Source of the DNA: Acanthornis magna
Taxonomy: Eukaryota > Chordata > Aves > Passeriformes > Acanthizidae
Direction: 5' to 3'
Assembly: GCA_036785705.1 (NCBI GenBank)
Contig: JAWUZG010000029.1
Span: 14,275,501 to 14,339,500 of the forward strand
Length of the DNA stretch: 64,000 nt
Under the pieces are notes generated by a model, which had not been told where the DNA came from, ran no database searches, and saw only the letters and a program-made list of their open reading frames with translations. Made by a program: the position numbers and the translations under genes. This document shows positions 14,155 through 64,000 of the stretch, piece after piece (position 1 is the first letter of the stretch; the number at the start of each line of letters is the position of its first letter).

Positions 14155-16266
14155 ACACTGCCATTTTTTTGTTTTTCATTTCCAGCTACACAAGTGTGAG
14201 TGGAAACAAAAAGTAATAGCTATGTCTGTTTCTATTTCCTTGTAGCTTTTTCTTCTAAATTAGTGTTTAGGTGGCTTTAGTATGTCTTCTTCCTAATAGC
14301 CCCTTATCATTCCCCTTAAGAGGGGTTAGCTTTGTTATTTTTCTTGTATTTGGGGGTCTGGAATAACATTGGTCCTCTTGTTAGTATAATTATGTCCTTT
14401 TTCGCTGTCGCATTGTGGTGATTGCCCCATGTGGAATGAGACAGTCCACAGTGTTCCCTGTTCTGCCAAGAGGGTGCAGGGAGTTATGGCAAGGTTTCCC
14501 TCCCTAGTGTGATACCATGTAAGATCTGTCGAGGTCTGCTCAGGTTTTGCATGGAAGTCACTGTGCACTTTGGGAGGAGAGCTTTCCCTAGAAACAGTAT
14601 CACTGCTTTGGAATTGGGCTTGCTTTCTTTGTATCTGGACATGAAATATTCTGCCGAAAAATAACTGTGTTGGCTGCTACATAGTTTCTTTTTTTTTTTT
14701 TTAATAAAACTTCTCAGGACTTGGCTCTTCTTTGGCAGGTGGTTTCTCTGGACCATTTTAATCAAAAGGATTTAAAAAATGGGAAAGAATAAGATTTTAA
14801 AACAATACAAATAACTAGCAGAATTCAGAAGGGGAAGTGGGCCGGAGAAGAGGCACAAGGCCTGGGGGCTTTCGGAATCAGACCACTGCACTAAGACCAT
14901 CCAGTATCATCTTTTATTTATTAAATTGAAACTCTTTCAAACTGCAATGTATTAAGAAAGGCTGAACTATTCTTAGACAGATGGGATTTAACTTGTGCCA
15001 CTTCGGCTGCTGTTGGGAGTATTCTGAAACTTTATATGAAAAGTTGACTAGTTCCTACAAATTGATCTTAACATTCACTAGCTTGCCTGCTCTGCAGTCC
15101 TAGCTGTTACTCCCATACAATGTAGTTTAAGGAAGATGTACAAGTTTTTTGTCCTGTCTAGCAAAGTGGGAAATGTGTAGTCTATTACAGTTCAGAGTAC
15201 TTTCACCATTTCTACTGTTTATGTGCACAAGAAAGTGATTTAGAAGAGGTTTGTCTTACACACAGGTAGTAGGCAAATAGACCCCTAGTAGGCTTGAGAC
15301 AGCATCTACAATCCTGAACTTGCCCCAGAGACTGAGTTTATGTTGATGTTTCCCTGAAGTCTTTTAATTCTCCAAATTACTTTTGCTTTCAGGGCTGGTC
15401 CAACACCGTATTTTCATAGTTCTGTCTCATGTTTTGCTCCCCAACACTGACTGTCCTTGCCTGTGAAATTTCTTAGCCCAGTTTCTCAGCTCTAGCTTCT
15501 TAAATTTCTAGTTTTATGGACAACCTTTGAACTGACATGAGAAATAATTTGTAATGTTTGTCTCTAGTCCTAATGTGAAGATGATGGATCAGTTGCAGTA
15601 TGAGAATTAACTCCATGAATATGGTCTTCCTGCCCTGCCCCCTGCCTTGGTTTATTTTTATTCTGTACTGTCTTCTGAGATTTGGGACACAAAACCAATT
15701 GTCTCCTACCACAGTACATATGTTCGCAACTGTAATTCTACTTTGGTTCTGTTAAACTGCCCAGAAACATACAAACATGGATCACTTGGCTCGAAAAACT
15801 GCTGCTCAGAGATCATTAATATATTAATTTTTACAATCCCTGAAATTTTTTCACAAACATGCATCCAGGACACCTTCTCTTTCCTTAGGTACAATTTTTC
15901 TATCTATGCATATGCTTTCTTTCCACACAATGCTTTTTCTCTTAACATGGACTTGCCATTTAAGAGGTAGTTTCTAATTTGTTCAAACATATTGGGCTTA
16001 ATGTAGGATGTATATCCCACTGACTGTTGCACATTAATATTGTGGCTTTATCTAGGAGAACTTTTTCTTGTTGTAACTTCACATAAGCAACAGTGCATTA
16101 TTTTTCATTTTCTATCATGTTATTTGGTGCCCTGACCATTAAGTTGCCAATGCCGTACCCCAGATAACAGCTTGAAACTAGTGTAAGAGGAGAGTGTTCT
16201 TATGTCTTCGTTTGATAGACAGGTGTCTGCTTAGGAAGGTGGGAACCTTCCTTAGAACAGAGAATG

Positions 16267-17106
16267 TGAATCCCCTTCCCTCCAAATTATTATAACTTTA
16301 GAATCAAGGGCTCTCAGGCAAAGGTATGGGAAAAGGAATAAGAGTTTTTTTACTAGTATCTATAATGAGGTAAACAATCAGTAACAAAACAAACAGTAAA
16401 CAAGGTAAAAAGACAGTAAACAAAACAAAAAAAAAACTCGGTGGCAAATGTCCCTGGGCTGTCAGGCACTTTCCCGGTTGGTGCAGTCACGGTCACGGCC
16501 AGCAGGGGCGCTGTTGGGCTCCTAGATCAGCAGGGCAGGTGCGATGACTCCCGGGAAGCTGCAGATGGCGCTGTGCCGCGAGGTTGGATCTGTGTCACGC
16601 ACGTAATGGCCGACGGGCTGGAGCAGGGTGGAGCGCAGATGGACAAAGCGCAGCAAAGGGATGGAACGGCCAGGTGGGCTCACCTGAGCCAGCCGGCAGA
16701 GGAGGCAGCAGGAGCTTCGCAGCTGTGGCAGGCAAGGCGTGGGGCGGCAGCAGGCAGGGCGAGGAGCGGCAGCAGGCGAGGGGTCTCGTTCTGCTGCAGC
16801 GCAGCTGGGAAACGCGCCCTCCCGGAGGGTAGAAGGGGCCGGGATCCCGTCCTCCCCCGTCCCAAGTGAGAACTCACCCAACAGGTAGAGAGAAAAACCA
16901 GTGCAAAACTGGGCCTTTTCTGCAGTTGCAGCTAAAAAGCAGAGCTGCCTTTTTCCCCCCCGCCCTCCGAGAGTTGTGAGCGAGTGAGTGTCTCGTTATC
17001 AAGTCTTGCCATCTCTTGTTCCTGTGCCCGCCCAGCCAAAAAGTCTTTGTCTCTTTTGTGAGAGTAAAATGTCCTCTAAGTACCGATCGTTACTTGCCTA
17101 GCAACA
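16267..17106. mobile_element. solo LTR of an endogenous retrovirus
   Basis: The element starts with TG (TGAATCCCC) and ends with CA (GCAACA). It is flanked by an identical 5-bp direct repeat GAATG at 16262-16266 and 17107-17111, the hallmark of retroviral-type integration. Its length of 840 bp is typical for an LTR. It has a sharply different composition from its surroundings: an A-rich stretch at about 16375-16438, then a GC- and CpG-rich stretch from 16440 to about 17000. No gag, pol or env coding is present and no second LTR is seen, so it is a solo LTR left by recombination. A 5-bp duplication is typical of ERVL-like elements, but I cannot assign the family. No clear AATAAA is present on either strand, so orientation is left open. 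Open reading frames within it are not genes. Confidence 0.75.
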
Positions 17107-19612
17107 GAATGGGAAAAATTCCACTTCCCCCCCCCCAACCTCCAACATCTTATAAGTCGTGTTTGTTTTTGGATGAATGACCTGAGTGTGTGTAAGTTGT
17201 GCTGTTTTAAAAGGAAGTACAAATCTTATGCAATGTTATCTTGTTACCATTTTAATACAACAGGTAACAATGATGTTCATTACTGGAAAATTTGAATAGA
17301 TTGGATTTTTTTTTTTTAATGGGGATCTATTTCTCTAAAGTCTTAGATCCTTGTTTATGGGGTCTTCTTGGGGCAATATTTAAGTTGTATGAAATAAAGA
17401 TGGGAATTCTGTTGGGTTTGTCTGTTTGTTGTTGTTTTTAATCCAATTATATGTGATTTCTATACAGATCTGCTTTTGATGAGCAGGGCTTATCTGGCAG
17501 TTTAATTTCAGTTAAGAAAGCTTTTTTTAAGCCTGAGTCATTTGTTATTATCCAGGAAACTAGAATAAGAAGGGCTGTGGTTCATGGAGTATTAAAGTAA
17601 GTAAATGTAATTTGTGTTTCAGTTTTATGGGCTATGTTACTTCAGTATTTTCAGCTGAGCTTTTATTTATGTTTTGAGTTCATTGATACTTTTTCTGTGT
17701 CTTTTGGCTGAATCATAACTGAAGCAATTTTCATGTTCTGTATTGCTTACAAATGGAGATTGTCTGTTATTTAGTGGTACTTATTCTGTCTAATTTATTT
17801 CCAGTTAGTGAGTTGTCTTTCAATACTTTTGCTTTGCTTAGTTTAGCATAAAGTACAGTGTATTCTCTGTACTTCATAATGCTTTTATGTTGCTCTTTAA
17901 TCAATATCATAGTGCACTTCGAATCCCTGATTGTCTTACCTGTGTTCTAACATGAATGGCCAAGATTATTTTTTTAATTTATAATTTTATTTTTTTAACT
18001 TTTGTAACCACTGATGTTGCGGTGAATGAGATACAGGTGGATTTGACTTGCTGTCTTGTGCATGGAAGCAGGGTAGCTGTGTTTGGTGCTTTATTCTAGA
18101 TTTACCTCCCCGTACTGGTTCTCCGTCCTCCCCCTCTGTCTAGTCAGGTGCATTATGTGATACTTATTTGTGTGTCATTTTTCCTCAAAGGGTATTTCCC
18201 ATGATATGGGTTGGCAATTCTGCCATGTGTTTGTAGGTTATTTTTCATTCTAAATCTAAAACCCCAACATTTTTTCTTACAAAATGTGATAATTAAATCG
18301 TAAGTCTTGCACGAAAATGTGTTCAGGCTCTTACAGACTTACTACCTTTTTGTTCACTATAAATGAATGCATAGTCTTGAGAATAAACAGGTTCTATATT
18401 GATTTCTCCCTGTCATTGTCATCATAAAGTCTGATAGAACTCAAATCTGACCTGTACAGAACTGCTGAAAATAGAGCAGTAAGCTTCCAGTAACTTGGAT
18501 ACAGCTGTACTTACAACTGTCAGGGGAGCTGTAGTGTGGGGCAGAGAAGGTAGTACTGGGCATTGGATTCAACACCTCTGTCCATGTTGACCTGCCTTGA
18601 TAATTAGAAGGGCTGGAATTGTTTCTACTCAAATTGATTATGCTTGTTTGAGAATATATTAACCTTGGGGAACTGGATATTTCAGCCTTTCAATCCCTGA
18701 TGGCTACTGTGAGTGGTATTTTGAGTTATTCAGTGAAATATTTTAGGTCTTTCAGTGCAGCTCTTGAGAAGAAGCCAGTTTTTGATGTAGTAGTTTAGTT
18801 TCAGGATGCTGTCAAAATAGTCGTTGCCAGCATAGTTGTAGCATACGGTCCTTGATTTTGAAAAATACAGAGCAGATTGGCATATTCTAGCAAGACATTT
18901 GGATTATAACATAAAAATACAGCTTGATTGCCAACAGTCCTGTAACGTAAAAATGAACCACTTGGCACTAGGAGTGTGATCAGTAAAAGTGGAATCAGTG
19001 GCAGTTTGTGGTCTTACAGAATACTTGAGAAAAGAGCCGAGTATCTTATTCTGGCTGTTTCAAAACTCATTGTCTGAATTTCCACAAATTTTTCATGCTT
19101 GAGTGCCTGGGTGGGAGAACTGGGTACTCCTTGGGGTACCTCTTTGTCAGCTCCAGAAGTCTAAAGGGGGAGTTGGTGCCTTAGTGAAGAGGACTCCTCC
19201 TGCAAGGAGGAAGAGGTTTGTCTGCCATGAACATAGTTCTGCAGAAGTTCATTTACAAGGCTATTTACAAGGATTCCAGTGTGTATCTTTGCAGTGGTAA
19301 ACTTGATTTGTTCCTCTTCACCCCTGTAAATCCATCAGATACCTTTTTGTGTAGAGGTATTAGACGTGCAAATGGGAAACATCCACTGATTTGCAATTAA
19401 AATTACTGTTTTCTGGTGCCTATCACTAAATAAGTTTTCCTTTTTTTTCTGTTGGATTGGGATGGTATTGGAAGTGTGTGACTGAAAGGAATTAAAGGAA
19501 TTCATATGAAAGATATTAATGTTGCTGTCCTACCTAATTTCCCTCTAACTTCTGTAAGCAGTGGTGTCAGATTTGGTAATACTAACATGGCATTGCCTCT
19601 TGTAGGATAATC

Positions 19613-48159
<28,547 letters not shown>

Positions 48160-48165
48160 CACCAG

Positions 48166-48172
48166 CTACCTC
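48166..48172 (+). promoter_or_regulatory. let-7 seed match in EZH2 3'UTR
   Basis: CTACCTC, complementary to the let-7 seed, starts 7 nt after the stop codon. EZH2 is a reported let-7 target in mammals. Proximity to the stop may reduce efficacy. Confidence 0.6.
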
Positions 48173-48213
48173 TTCTTTTAAATAAACAGCTGCCTTATCT
48201 TCAGGAATTTCTA

Positions 48214-48220
48214 GTACTGT
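48214..48220 (+). promoter_or_regulatory. miR-101 seed match 1 in EZH2 3'UTR
   Basis: GTACTGT matches miR-101 positions 2-8. miR-101 repression of EZH2 through two 3'UTR sites is established in human; the paired arrangement is seen here as well. Confidence 0.8.
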
Positions 48221-48273
48221 GGGCAATTTTAGAAAAATAAAAATGATGCAATTTGAAATTCTGTATTTGCAAA

Positions 48274-48281
48274 GTACTGTA
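48274..48281 (+). promoter_or_regulatory. miR-101 seed match 2 in EZH2 3'UTR
   Basis: GTACTGTA is a full 8-mer miR-101 site, 60 nt after the first site, a spacing that would limit cooperative action. Confidence 0.85.
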
Positions 48282-48404
48282 ACAGTAATTTATAGTAACA
48301 AATTTAAAAAAAAACCAACTTTTTATTGCCTTCTCACCAGCTGCAAAGTGTTTTGTACCTATGAACTTTTGCAATAATGTGGTGTGGTACATTTTTCAAC
48401 CTTG

Positions 48405-48410
48405 AATAAA
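48405..48410 (+). terminator. EZH2 polyadenylation signal
   Basis: Canonical AATAAA about 245 nt after the stop codon. No later plus-strand hexamer fits the expected UTR length. Confidence 0.85.
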
Positions 48411-48413
48411 GGA

Positions 48414-48421
48414 TACTTGAA
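48414..48421 (+). promoter_or_regulatory. miR-26 seed match at the EZH2 mRNA end
   Basis: TACTTGAA is an 8-mer miR-26 site immediately after the AATAAA. EZH2 is a reported miR-26a target. Whether the site is in the mature mRNA depends on the exact cleavage position. Confidence 0.55.
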
Positions 48422-48428
48422 CTTCTTC

Positions 48429-50419
48429 ATTTTTACTGGAATTGAGTTGGAATTTTGTGTCAGTCTGTTGAGGAAGCAATTTGAATTTAACTTGTAACTT
48501 CTGAGCAAAGGCAACTCCATCCATGACTCCTTCTGTTACTGGTACTTTGGGTACTTTATGATCAGTGTGAAGATGCAAACAGCGTAGGAGATGTCAGTCA
48601 CGTGATTGTGATGCTGCAGCACCTAAGTTAAACAGGTGTGGTCTTGCAGTTTCTCTGCTCCCATGCCATGCGGCTACATCCATGTTCTCTGGAGTAATGG
48701 CTGCAGCCCAGAAACTCCTACAGTTGCCAGAATAGCTGTAATTTCTGTGACAAACTTTCACGATAAAGCTGTGATACAAGCTGCCCTTGCTGTGGCTTCT
48801 CTGAAACACGAAACTGAATGATGAATACATCAGTAATTACACATCCATAAAAAAAATTAAGAGATGCAGAGGAGAAAGGTACAGTTTTTATCCAGAATCA
48901 TTTAGACTGCAGCTAGATGTGTGTCAGGGTCTTGTACAGGGCTCCCGCCTTTCTTTCTTCCTTGCCTGTGGATTGTGACCTCTGCAGCCTCCTGCGAGGT
49001 AGAACACAATGCTCTGGTCAAATCACCTTGAGTGGGAGGACAGGCAGAGAGTGGCATTATTGCCAAATTGATCCCAGGAAATCCTGTCCATGGTGACCAT
49101 GTACCTTCTGCACTGAGGGGGCTCCAAGCCTGGGACTGAGCTCAGCTCTTCCTGCTTCCCCACTCCCTGTGCAGCAAGCAGCTGCCATATGCCCTCCTGC
49201 TTGGTGGTGGCCCAAGTAAGAACTAAGAGTTAATGAGGAAAAGAACAGCCCAAGAGTAAAAACCTGACTGCCTTCCTGCTTGGGTAGAGCACGGTTCCTG
49301 GTCTGAAGCACAGTACACAAAGCACTGCTTTTAACCAGCCCAGGGCAAAGTCTGGGTTTTGAAAGGCAGCTCAGAGGAGATTATTTCTGGCCTTCCAACT
49401 AAGAAAGGAATTCAGGCTGCTTCTTTGTCATCATACCACATCCTGCTACAAGAATCTATTAGCCCTGAACTTTCTGCAATAAGGGTTTACAAAAACAAAA
49501 CAGCACCTTAAAAAAAACCCAAACATTATAGAGGCATCACAAGCTCCACTTCTAATTTCCAAAAGCAATTTTAAACTGAGCAGTGAGATGCTTCTATTGC
49601 CCATAAAGGCAGTCTTTAGCTCCTTCAGAACAGAAATAACAAGCATACAAAATCTCAAGTGCAGATTACACTTACCCCTCCCTTTTTCCAAATCAGTTTG
49701 GATCACATTTAGTACTGCTCCGTAATTTTTTTTTAAACTCAAGAGTTCAACTATAACCATTAGTTTCCCTCAAGAGAAAAACATTAGCAACACAACACCT
49801 GGCTCCCTTTCTGTGAGAAGAAACACTGAACAAATCCCAGATTCTAGGGGGTAAAATGCCTACAGAACTTCTTTTCATCATAAGATTATAAAATAGAAAT
49901 TACCAAAAGTGAGACCTGTGAGGATGGCAGCATTTTGCTTGTATCATGTGGAAAGCCCATACTTATTTCATAGAATGTTTTGAGAAGAATGGAATGAGGC
50001 CTGGTTAATCAAGGTAGGTGTAGCAACAGCAAAATATTTTAATTCCCATCACAGGTTGAATTTAATGGGAATTAATCTTTAGGAACATACTCAAGTTCCT
50101 GTTCTAATCAAAGAAATGGGCAGCCTAAACCCCCTTTATTCCAGGCAGCTTTTATATAAGTGTGATGCATTTTATAGCACAATGAGCAATATTAAAACAA
50201 GCTCCAATTTCAGATGACCAAGCATTGCCACATATATTCTGAGTATTTTCTGTTCTGCATATCTTGTGAAATCATCACAAATTTATTTTCAAAGTGCAGA
50301 CATTTCCTATTCAAAAAGAAATAACATGCACAGATAATGATAGATGACAATTTCTTCAGAGAATAAAATGTTCTTAAAGCACCAGAAAATGGGGAGGAAA
50401 AGCAAAACAAATTTCTAAT
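48429..50419. other. EZH2-CUL1 intergenic gap
   Basis: About 2 kb between the convergent 3' ends. Open frames here are short and overlap on both strands without similarity that I recognise. No RNA gene or repeat family is recognised. Confidence 0.75.
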
Positions 50420-50441
50420 AGCTTTCATAACCATTATACCT

Positions 50442-50447
50442 TTTATT
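50442..50447 (-). terminator. CUL1 distal poly(A) signal
   Basis: Minus-strand AATAAA about 530 nt after the CUL1 stop, followed by GTATAA-rich sequence. Confidence 0.5.
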
Positions 50448-50525
50448 TACATTTAGAAAGATAAGTCATGAAACTTAAAACAATAAAACCAAATGCAACT
50501 TGTACAGAAATCTTTTAAATTTTTT

Positions 50526-50531
50526 TTTATT
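50526..50531 (-). terminator. CUL1 proximal poly(A) signal
   Basis: Minus-strand AATAAA in an A/T-rich stretch, about 445 nt after the CUL1 stop. Confidence 0.5.
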
Positions 50532-50972
50532 ATTTATCACACATTAAAAAATGAAACACACTATACAAATGGTTTTTCATAGCAGATTACACATAGGTCC
50601 ATTCAGACTCGCTCTCCAAGTGCTGCCAACATGTATAAGTACTGCCTGTGATGGCAGCTGTTTATCATATAGCCAATGTATTGATTTAAATGCAGTAGCA
50701 TGCAACCCTTAAATGAGAAGGGTCTGATTCCTTTCTGTTCTTAAATTAGGTTAAATGGCATTGGTGTCCATATTTACATACTTGAAATGTATCAATCCTG
50801 AGCAGTTCTGATGTAAAGCTGAGACTGGCTGATGGAGTCCTGGTCTCAGTCATTAAAAAGGGAGGTCCAAATGGCAGCAGGGTGGCTGCTATGAAGTTCT
50901 GTCGCTTTCATTCTTTCCATCACATACCTACTTGCTGAGTGTCACACAGTCAAGTAATTGCTAATAAAAATG

Positions 50973-61501
<10,529 letters not shown>

Positions 61502-63104
61502 CTAGTACCCAGACTGGTTCAGGTCCTACGTCCAGGACTGATTGATGTTAGCACAAGCTTTCATTTACAGCAACCAGAGTGCAGAGTGTACACATCATAT
61601 AGTACAAAATACAACAAAATATTTACTCAACCACTGCAAACATTTTGAAAGATTTAAGCTTATTTCAAATCACACCTGAGAGAGCTGGACAATCATAAAA
61701 CGGCAGTTCCTATAGAGGAAAATCTCTGTAGTAAAAATGTAATTGGTATATCTCCAATAGGTACAACTTAGTACAGAGACCTCATTCATTGACAGTTCTT
61801 AAAAATTATCTGCTCAACACCCAGTGGCAGCCAAATAAACATCAAGGTTATTACACTCAGACTGAATTCTCTGTGCAGTTACTGATCTTTGCATCACAGT
61901 AAAGATGGAGTGGAGCCAGAGTAGAGACAATGATGGGCAAACAAGTCACCAGGCACACAGGACAGCTAATACACAACAAACTAAAAAGGCTAGAAGTCTT
62001 CAATTTGGAGATCACAATGTCGTGTTGGCAAGAAATGGCCATGGCCTGCTAAATATGGGTGGGGTTTTATCACAATCCTGAAAAACATTTTCTGTTTCCA
62101 CTGAAGACAGACATAGACCACATGGACCACCAATCTAATGCCATGCTTGAGATAAAGAACTGAGATTACTGAGAACTTCTGAGATAAGGAATGCAAGTGG
62201 ATTTGAAGGACATTCAGAAAAGTATCTACTGATTACAAGGACTAAAAAACCAAAACCAAACCAAAGGCACAAAAAGCAGCAAATCTTCTGACTGAAGAGC
62301 AGTTTTGTTAATACAGTTAACAGAAACTAGAGCACAAGTCATTGTGCAGTAAAAATCTGAAGTAGGTGAGATGAGTCAGGCTCGTATGACTAGCTCTCTG
62401 CACTGACTAGAGAGAAAGTGAGAGGCATTTGTTCAGCTGATTATCTGTTTAGACACAGTACAGGTAAATGAAGCTGGGCAGAATCTACCTGAGTGTGATA
62501 GAGGGCTACCAAGGCAATGATGAACAGCAATACAATGGTGTGAAGGATATTGCAAGAAGAGGCAAGATGGTTCCCAAGGGAAATGGCCAGAGGTACTGCT
62601 ATGAAAAACAAATGTGCAGAATAAGAAAAGGAATAAAAAAGAAAGATGAGGAAACAAGAAAGTGTCAGAGGCATGAAGAGTTTTATAAATAGCTGGAGTC
62701 AAAATAACTAATACATACAAATCTTGGGCCTCCCCTCTCTGAAAGATGAAATAATTCTTGGAGAAAGAGCTTTCATTTTGATTCTGGTAAATTCTTCAAG
62801 GCCTAAACAGAAAAAAAACCTCAAGAGTGATGACCACCAGGGTGATGTGTCAAGGATGGAGCAGATCTTATTTCAAAATTTAAGGTGACATCTACAAATG
62901 AAGCTGAAGATTCCTGAACTTGCTTCATGATTACTTCACTATTCACAAAAGACTGACACTGCTAAAAAGCTATGCACTTAAAACTACAGAAGTGAACAAC
63001 AGACTACACCCTTCAATACAGATTTCCGCATTAGTATGAAGCTACTTCAAGAATTTCTCAGGACAGCAACAGGTTAAAATGAACTTTATCAAAACTCAAA
63101 GTTA

Positions 63105-63263
63105 ATCACAGAATCATAGAGTATCCTGAGTTGGAAGGGACCCACAAGGATCATCGAAGTCCAACCCCTGACCCTGCACAGGAGCACCCTGAGAATCACA
63201 CTGATGATGTTATCAACAGTGACAATGCCTGCGAGCATTGTCCAAGTACTTCTTGAATTCCAC
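63105..63263 (-). mobile_element. CR1 LINE 3' end
   Basis: Clear antisense avian CR1: 'atcacagaatcatagagtat', 'gagttggaagggacccacaa', 'ggatcatcgaagtccaaccc', 'ccctgcacaggagcaccctg', 'gcattgtccaagtacttctt'. Its 3' end is at the low coordinate; 5'-truncated, in sense orientation relative to CUL1. Confidence 0.9.
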
Positions 63264-63792
63264 TTTAAACAAAATTTACCAGAATCTATATTCTATCCTG
63301 ATTTTGCTTTGTGCAATGTTTCATTATTTCTTTTCTCCTCTGGAAAACATCATATTGTCTAAAGAGAAGAAGGTCAGCAAAGGATTTAAACAACTTCATG
63401 TTGCCAAGATGTAACCCTAACGAATAAAAAACTAAGTTTGAAATTACAATGATGGGATAAAAATCGAAAAAGCAGCCTTTCCAAAGATGTGACCTGCTCT
63501 TTATACTGTGATCTTTCCAACCATTTCAGTTCCTTCTTCTATTTCTCATGCTTTTCCAAACAGAATAAAAACATTATCAAAAAACTCAAACCAACAGAAA
63601 TTTTCTCTAGACAGTCCCATCCAAGTCAGAACTCCTTAACACAATGAAATAAAATACAGTCGACTGGAGATAACACTTCTTGAAACAGTGGACTTTCAGG
63701 TGTATTTGTATTGTAAATGTTGGGTGTTCTATCTGCACAGACAGCTTTCCACACACCATGGGATTCTGACGGAGAGCAAAAACTCAGAAGGA

Positions 63793-63878
63793 AACTCACC
63801 TTCCCCCCCAGACAAAACAAACCCAACTTCCCCTGCCCCAAATCAAACAAAAAACCCACACCTACCCCGCCTCCCCCA
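63793..63878. repeat. C/A-rich low-complexity tract
   Basis: Runs of C separated by AAAC/AAAT units, with no purine-pyrimidine period. Open frames across it are compositional artefacts. Confidence 0.7.
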
Positions 63879-63940
63879 AATTCAAAGAGTACTAACAAAG
63901 TGATCTCTGTTTTGTTTTAAGCCTACTGTCAACATTTGAG

Positions 63941-63974
63941 AATTGCCTAGTCCTTACAATTGCCTAGTCCTTAG
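63941..63974. repeat. 17-nt tandem duplication
   Basis: AATTGCCTAGTCCTTAC is followed directly by AATTGCCTAGTCCTTAG, differing only in the last base. Confidence 0.9.
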
Positions 63975-64000
63975 AAGTTAAATTACTGAGAGGGAAAACA

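Larger units (their letters stand above)
1..19605 (+). other. EZH2: EZH2 intron 1 (3' portion, inferred)
   Basis: No convincing exon, RNA gene or promoter is visible in this 19.6 kb. The first EZH2 coding exon begins at 19606 with only seven untranslated bases before the ATG, so a non-coding first exon must lie further upstream, as in other vertebrates where intron 1 is long. The stretch is AT-rich and all open frames in it are short and lack family similarity I recognise. It contains a degenerate CR1 fragment (about 8435-8630), a solo LTR (16267-17106), small palindromes (3557-3580, 14131-14154), poly-A (7636-7654) and short tandem duplications (for example 3473-3496). An unrecognised alternative first exon cannot be excluded. 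Confidence 0.7.
48160..48428 (+). other. EZH2: EZH2 3'UTR
   Basis: It runs from the stop codon to just past the AATAAA at 48405-48410; the end is estimated 15-20 nt after that signal. The length of about 265 nt is similar to the short 3'UTR known in mammals. It holds four microRNA seed matches, listed separately. An earlier AATAAA-like hexamer at 48180-48185 is less likely to be used, as it would remove the miR-101 sites. Confidence 0.85.
50420..50972 (-). other. CUL1: CUL1 3'UTR
   Basis: It begins after the TAA at 50973-50975. Two AATAAA signals are present on the minus strand, at 50526-50531 and 50442-50447, giving UTRs of about 460 or 550 nt. The exact end is an estimate. Confidence 0.65.

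Noticed and set aside
16497..16514. CTCF-like motif CCAGCAGGGGCGCTG
   Set aside because: It is one G short of the usual core spacing (CAGGGGGCGC), so binding is doubtful. It is part of the LTR.
16441..16881. Overlapping long open frames on both strands in GC-rich DNA
   Set aside because: They lie inside the solo LTR and reflect its high GC content, which lowers stop-codon frequency. No recognisable protein.
1..19605. Y RNA genes, expected near EZH2 in vertebrates
   Set aside because: They lie upstream of the EZH2 5' end in mammals. I saw no Y-RNA-like stem in this intron, and that side of the gene is outside the window.
48594..48830. Open frames on both strands in the intergenic gap
   Set aside because: Short, mutually overlapping and without recognisable similarity, so no gene is called.

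Overview
The window is ordinary vertebrate nuclear DNA, almost certainly from a bird and probably a songbird. It is AT-rich and intron-rich, all splice sites seen are GT-AG, and it carries several CR1 LINE 3' ends of the avian type plus one solo LTR. Two conserved genes explain all coding signal: EZH2 on the plus strand and CUL1 on the minus strand, tail to tail, as in the human 7q36 EZH2/CUL1 block. I found no prokaryotic, viral-gene or otherwise novel system.

Layout. 1-19605 is inferred to be the 3' part of EZH2 intron 1; no first exon or promoter was recognised, so exon 1 probably lies upstream of the window. It holds a degenerate CR1 piece (about 8435-8630) and an 840-bp solo LTR with a 5-bp target duplication (16267-17106). 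19606-48159 carries the complete EZH2 coding sequence in 19 exons. Exon lengths match those I derive for human EZH2 everywhere except exons 6 and 7, and the predicted protein is 747 aa (743 aa with an alternative exon 6 donor). The short 3'UTR (48160 to about 48425) has two miR-101 sites, a let-7 site and a miR-26 site. About 48430-50420 is the intergenic gap. About 50420-50972 is the CUL1 3'UTR, followed on the minus strand by 13 exons up to 61366 encoding the last 415 residues (human numbering about 362-776), including the RBX1-binding cullin homology region and the neddylation lysine K720. 61367-64000 lies in the next CUL1 intron and has a CR1 fragment at 63105-63263; the 5' half of CUL1 is outside the window.

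Function. EZH2 is the H3K27 methyltransferase of Polycomb Repressive Complex 2. CUL1 is the scaffold of SCF ubiquitin ligases. They are neighbours by conserved synteny; nothing here suggests a shared pathway or promoter.

The points most worth a second look are alternative splicing signals in EZH2 (tandem donors at exon 6; a +15 donor at exon 8 that reads into a stop codon), a GC-rich island confined to exon 10, the intron 1 solo LTR, and two near-perfect palindromes in introns.
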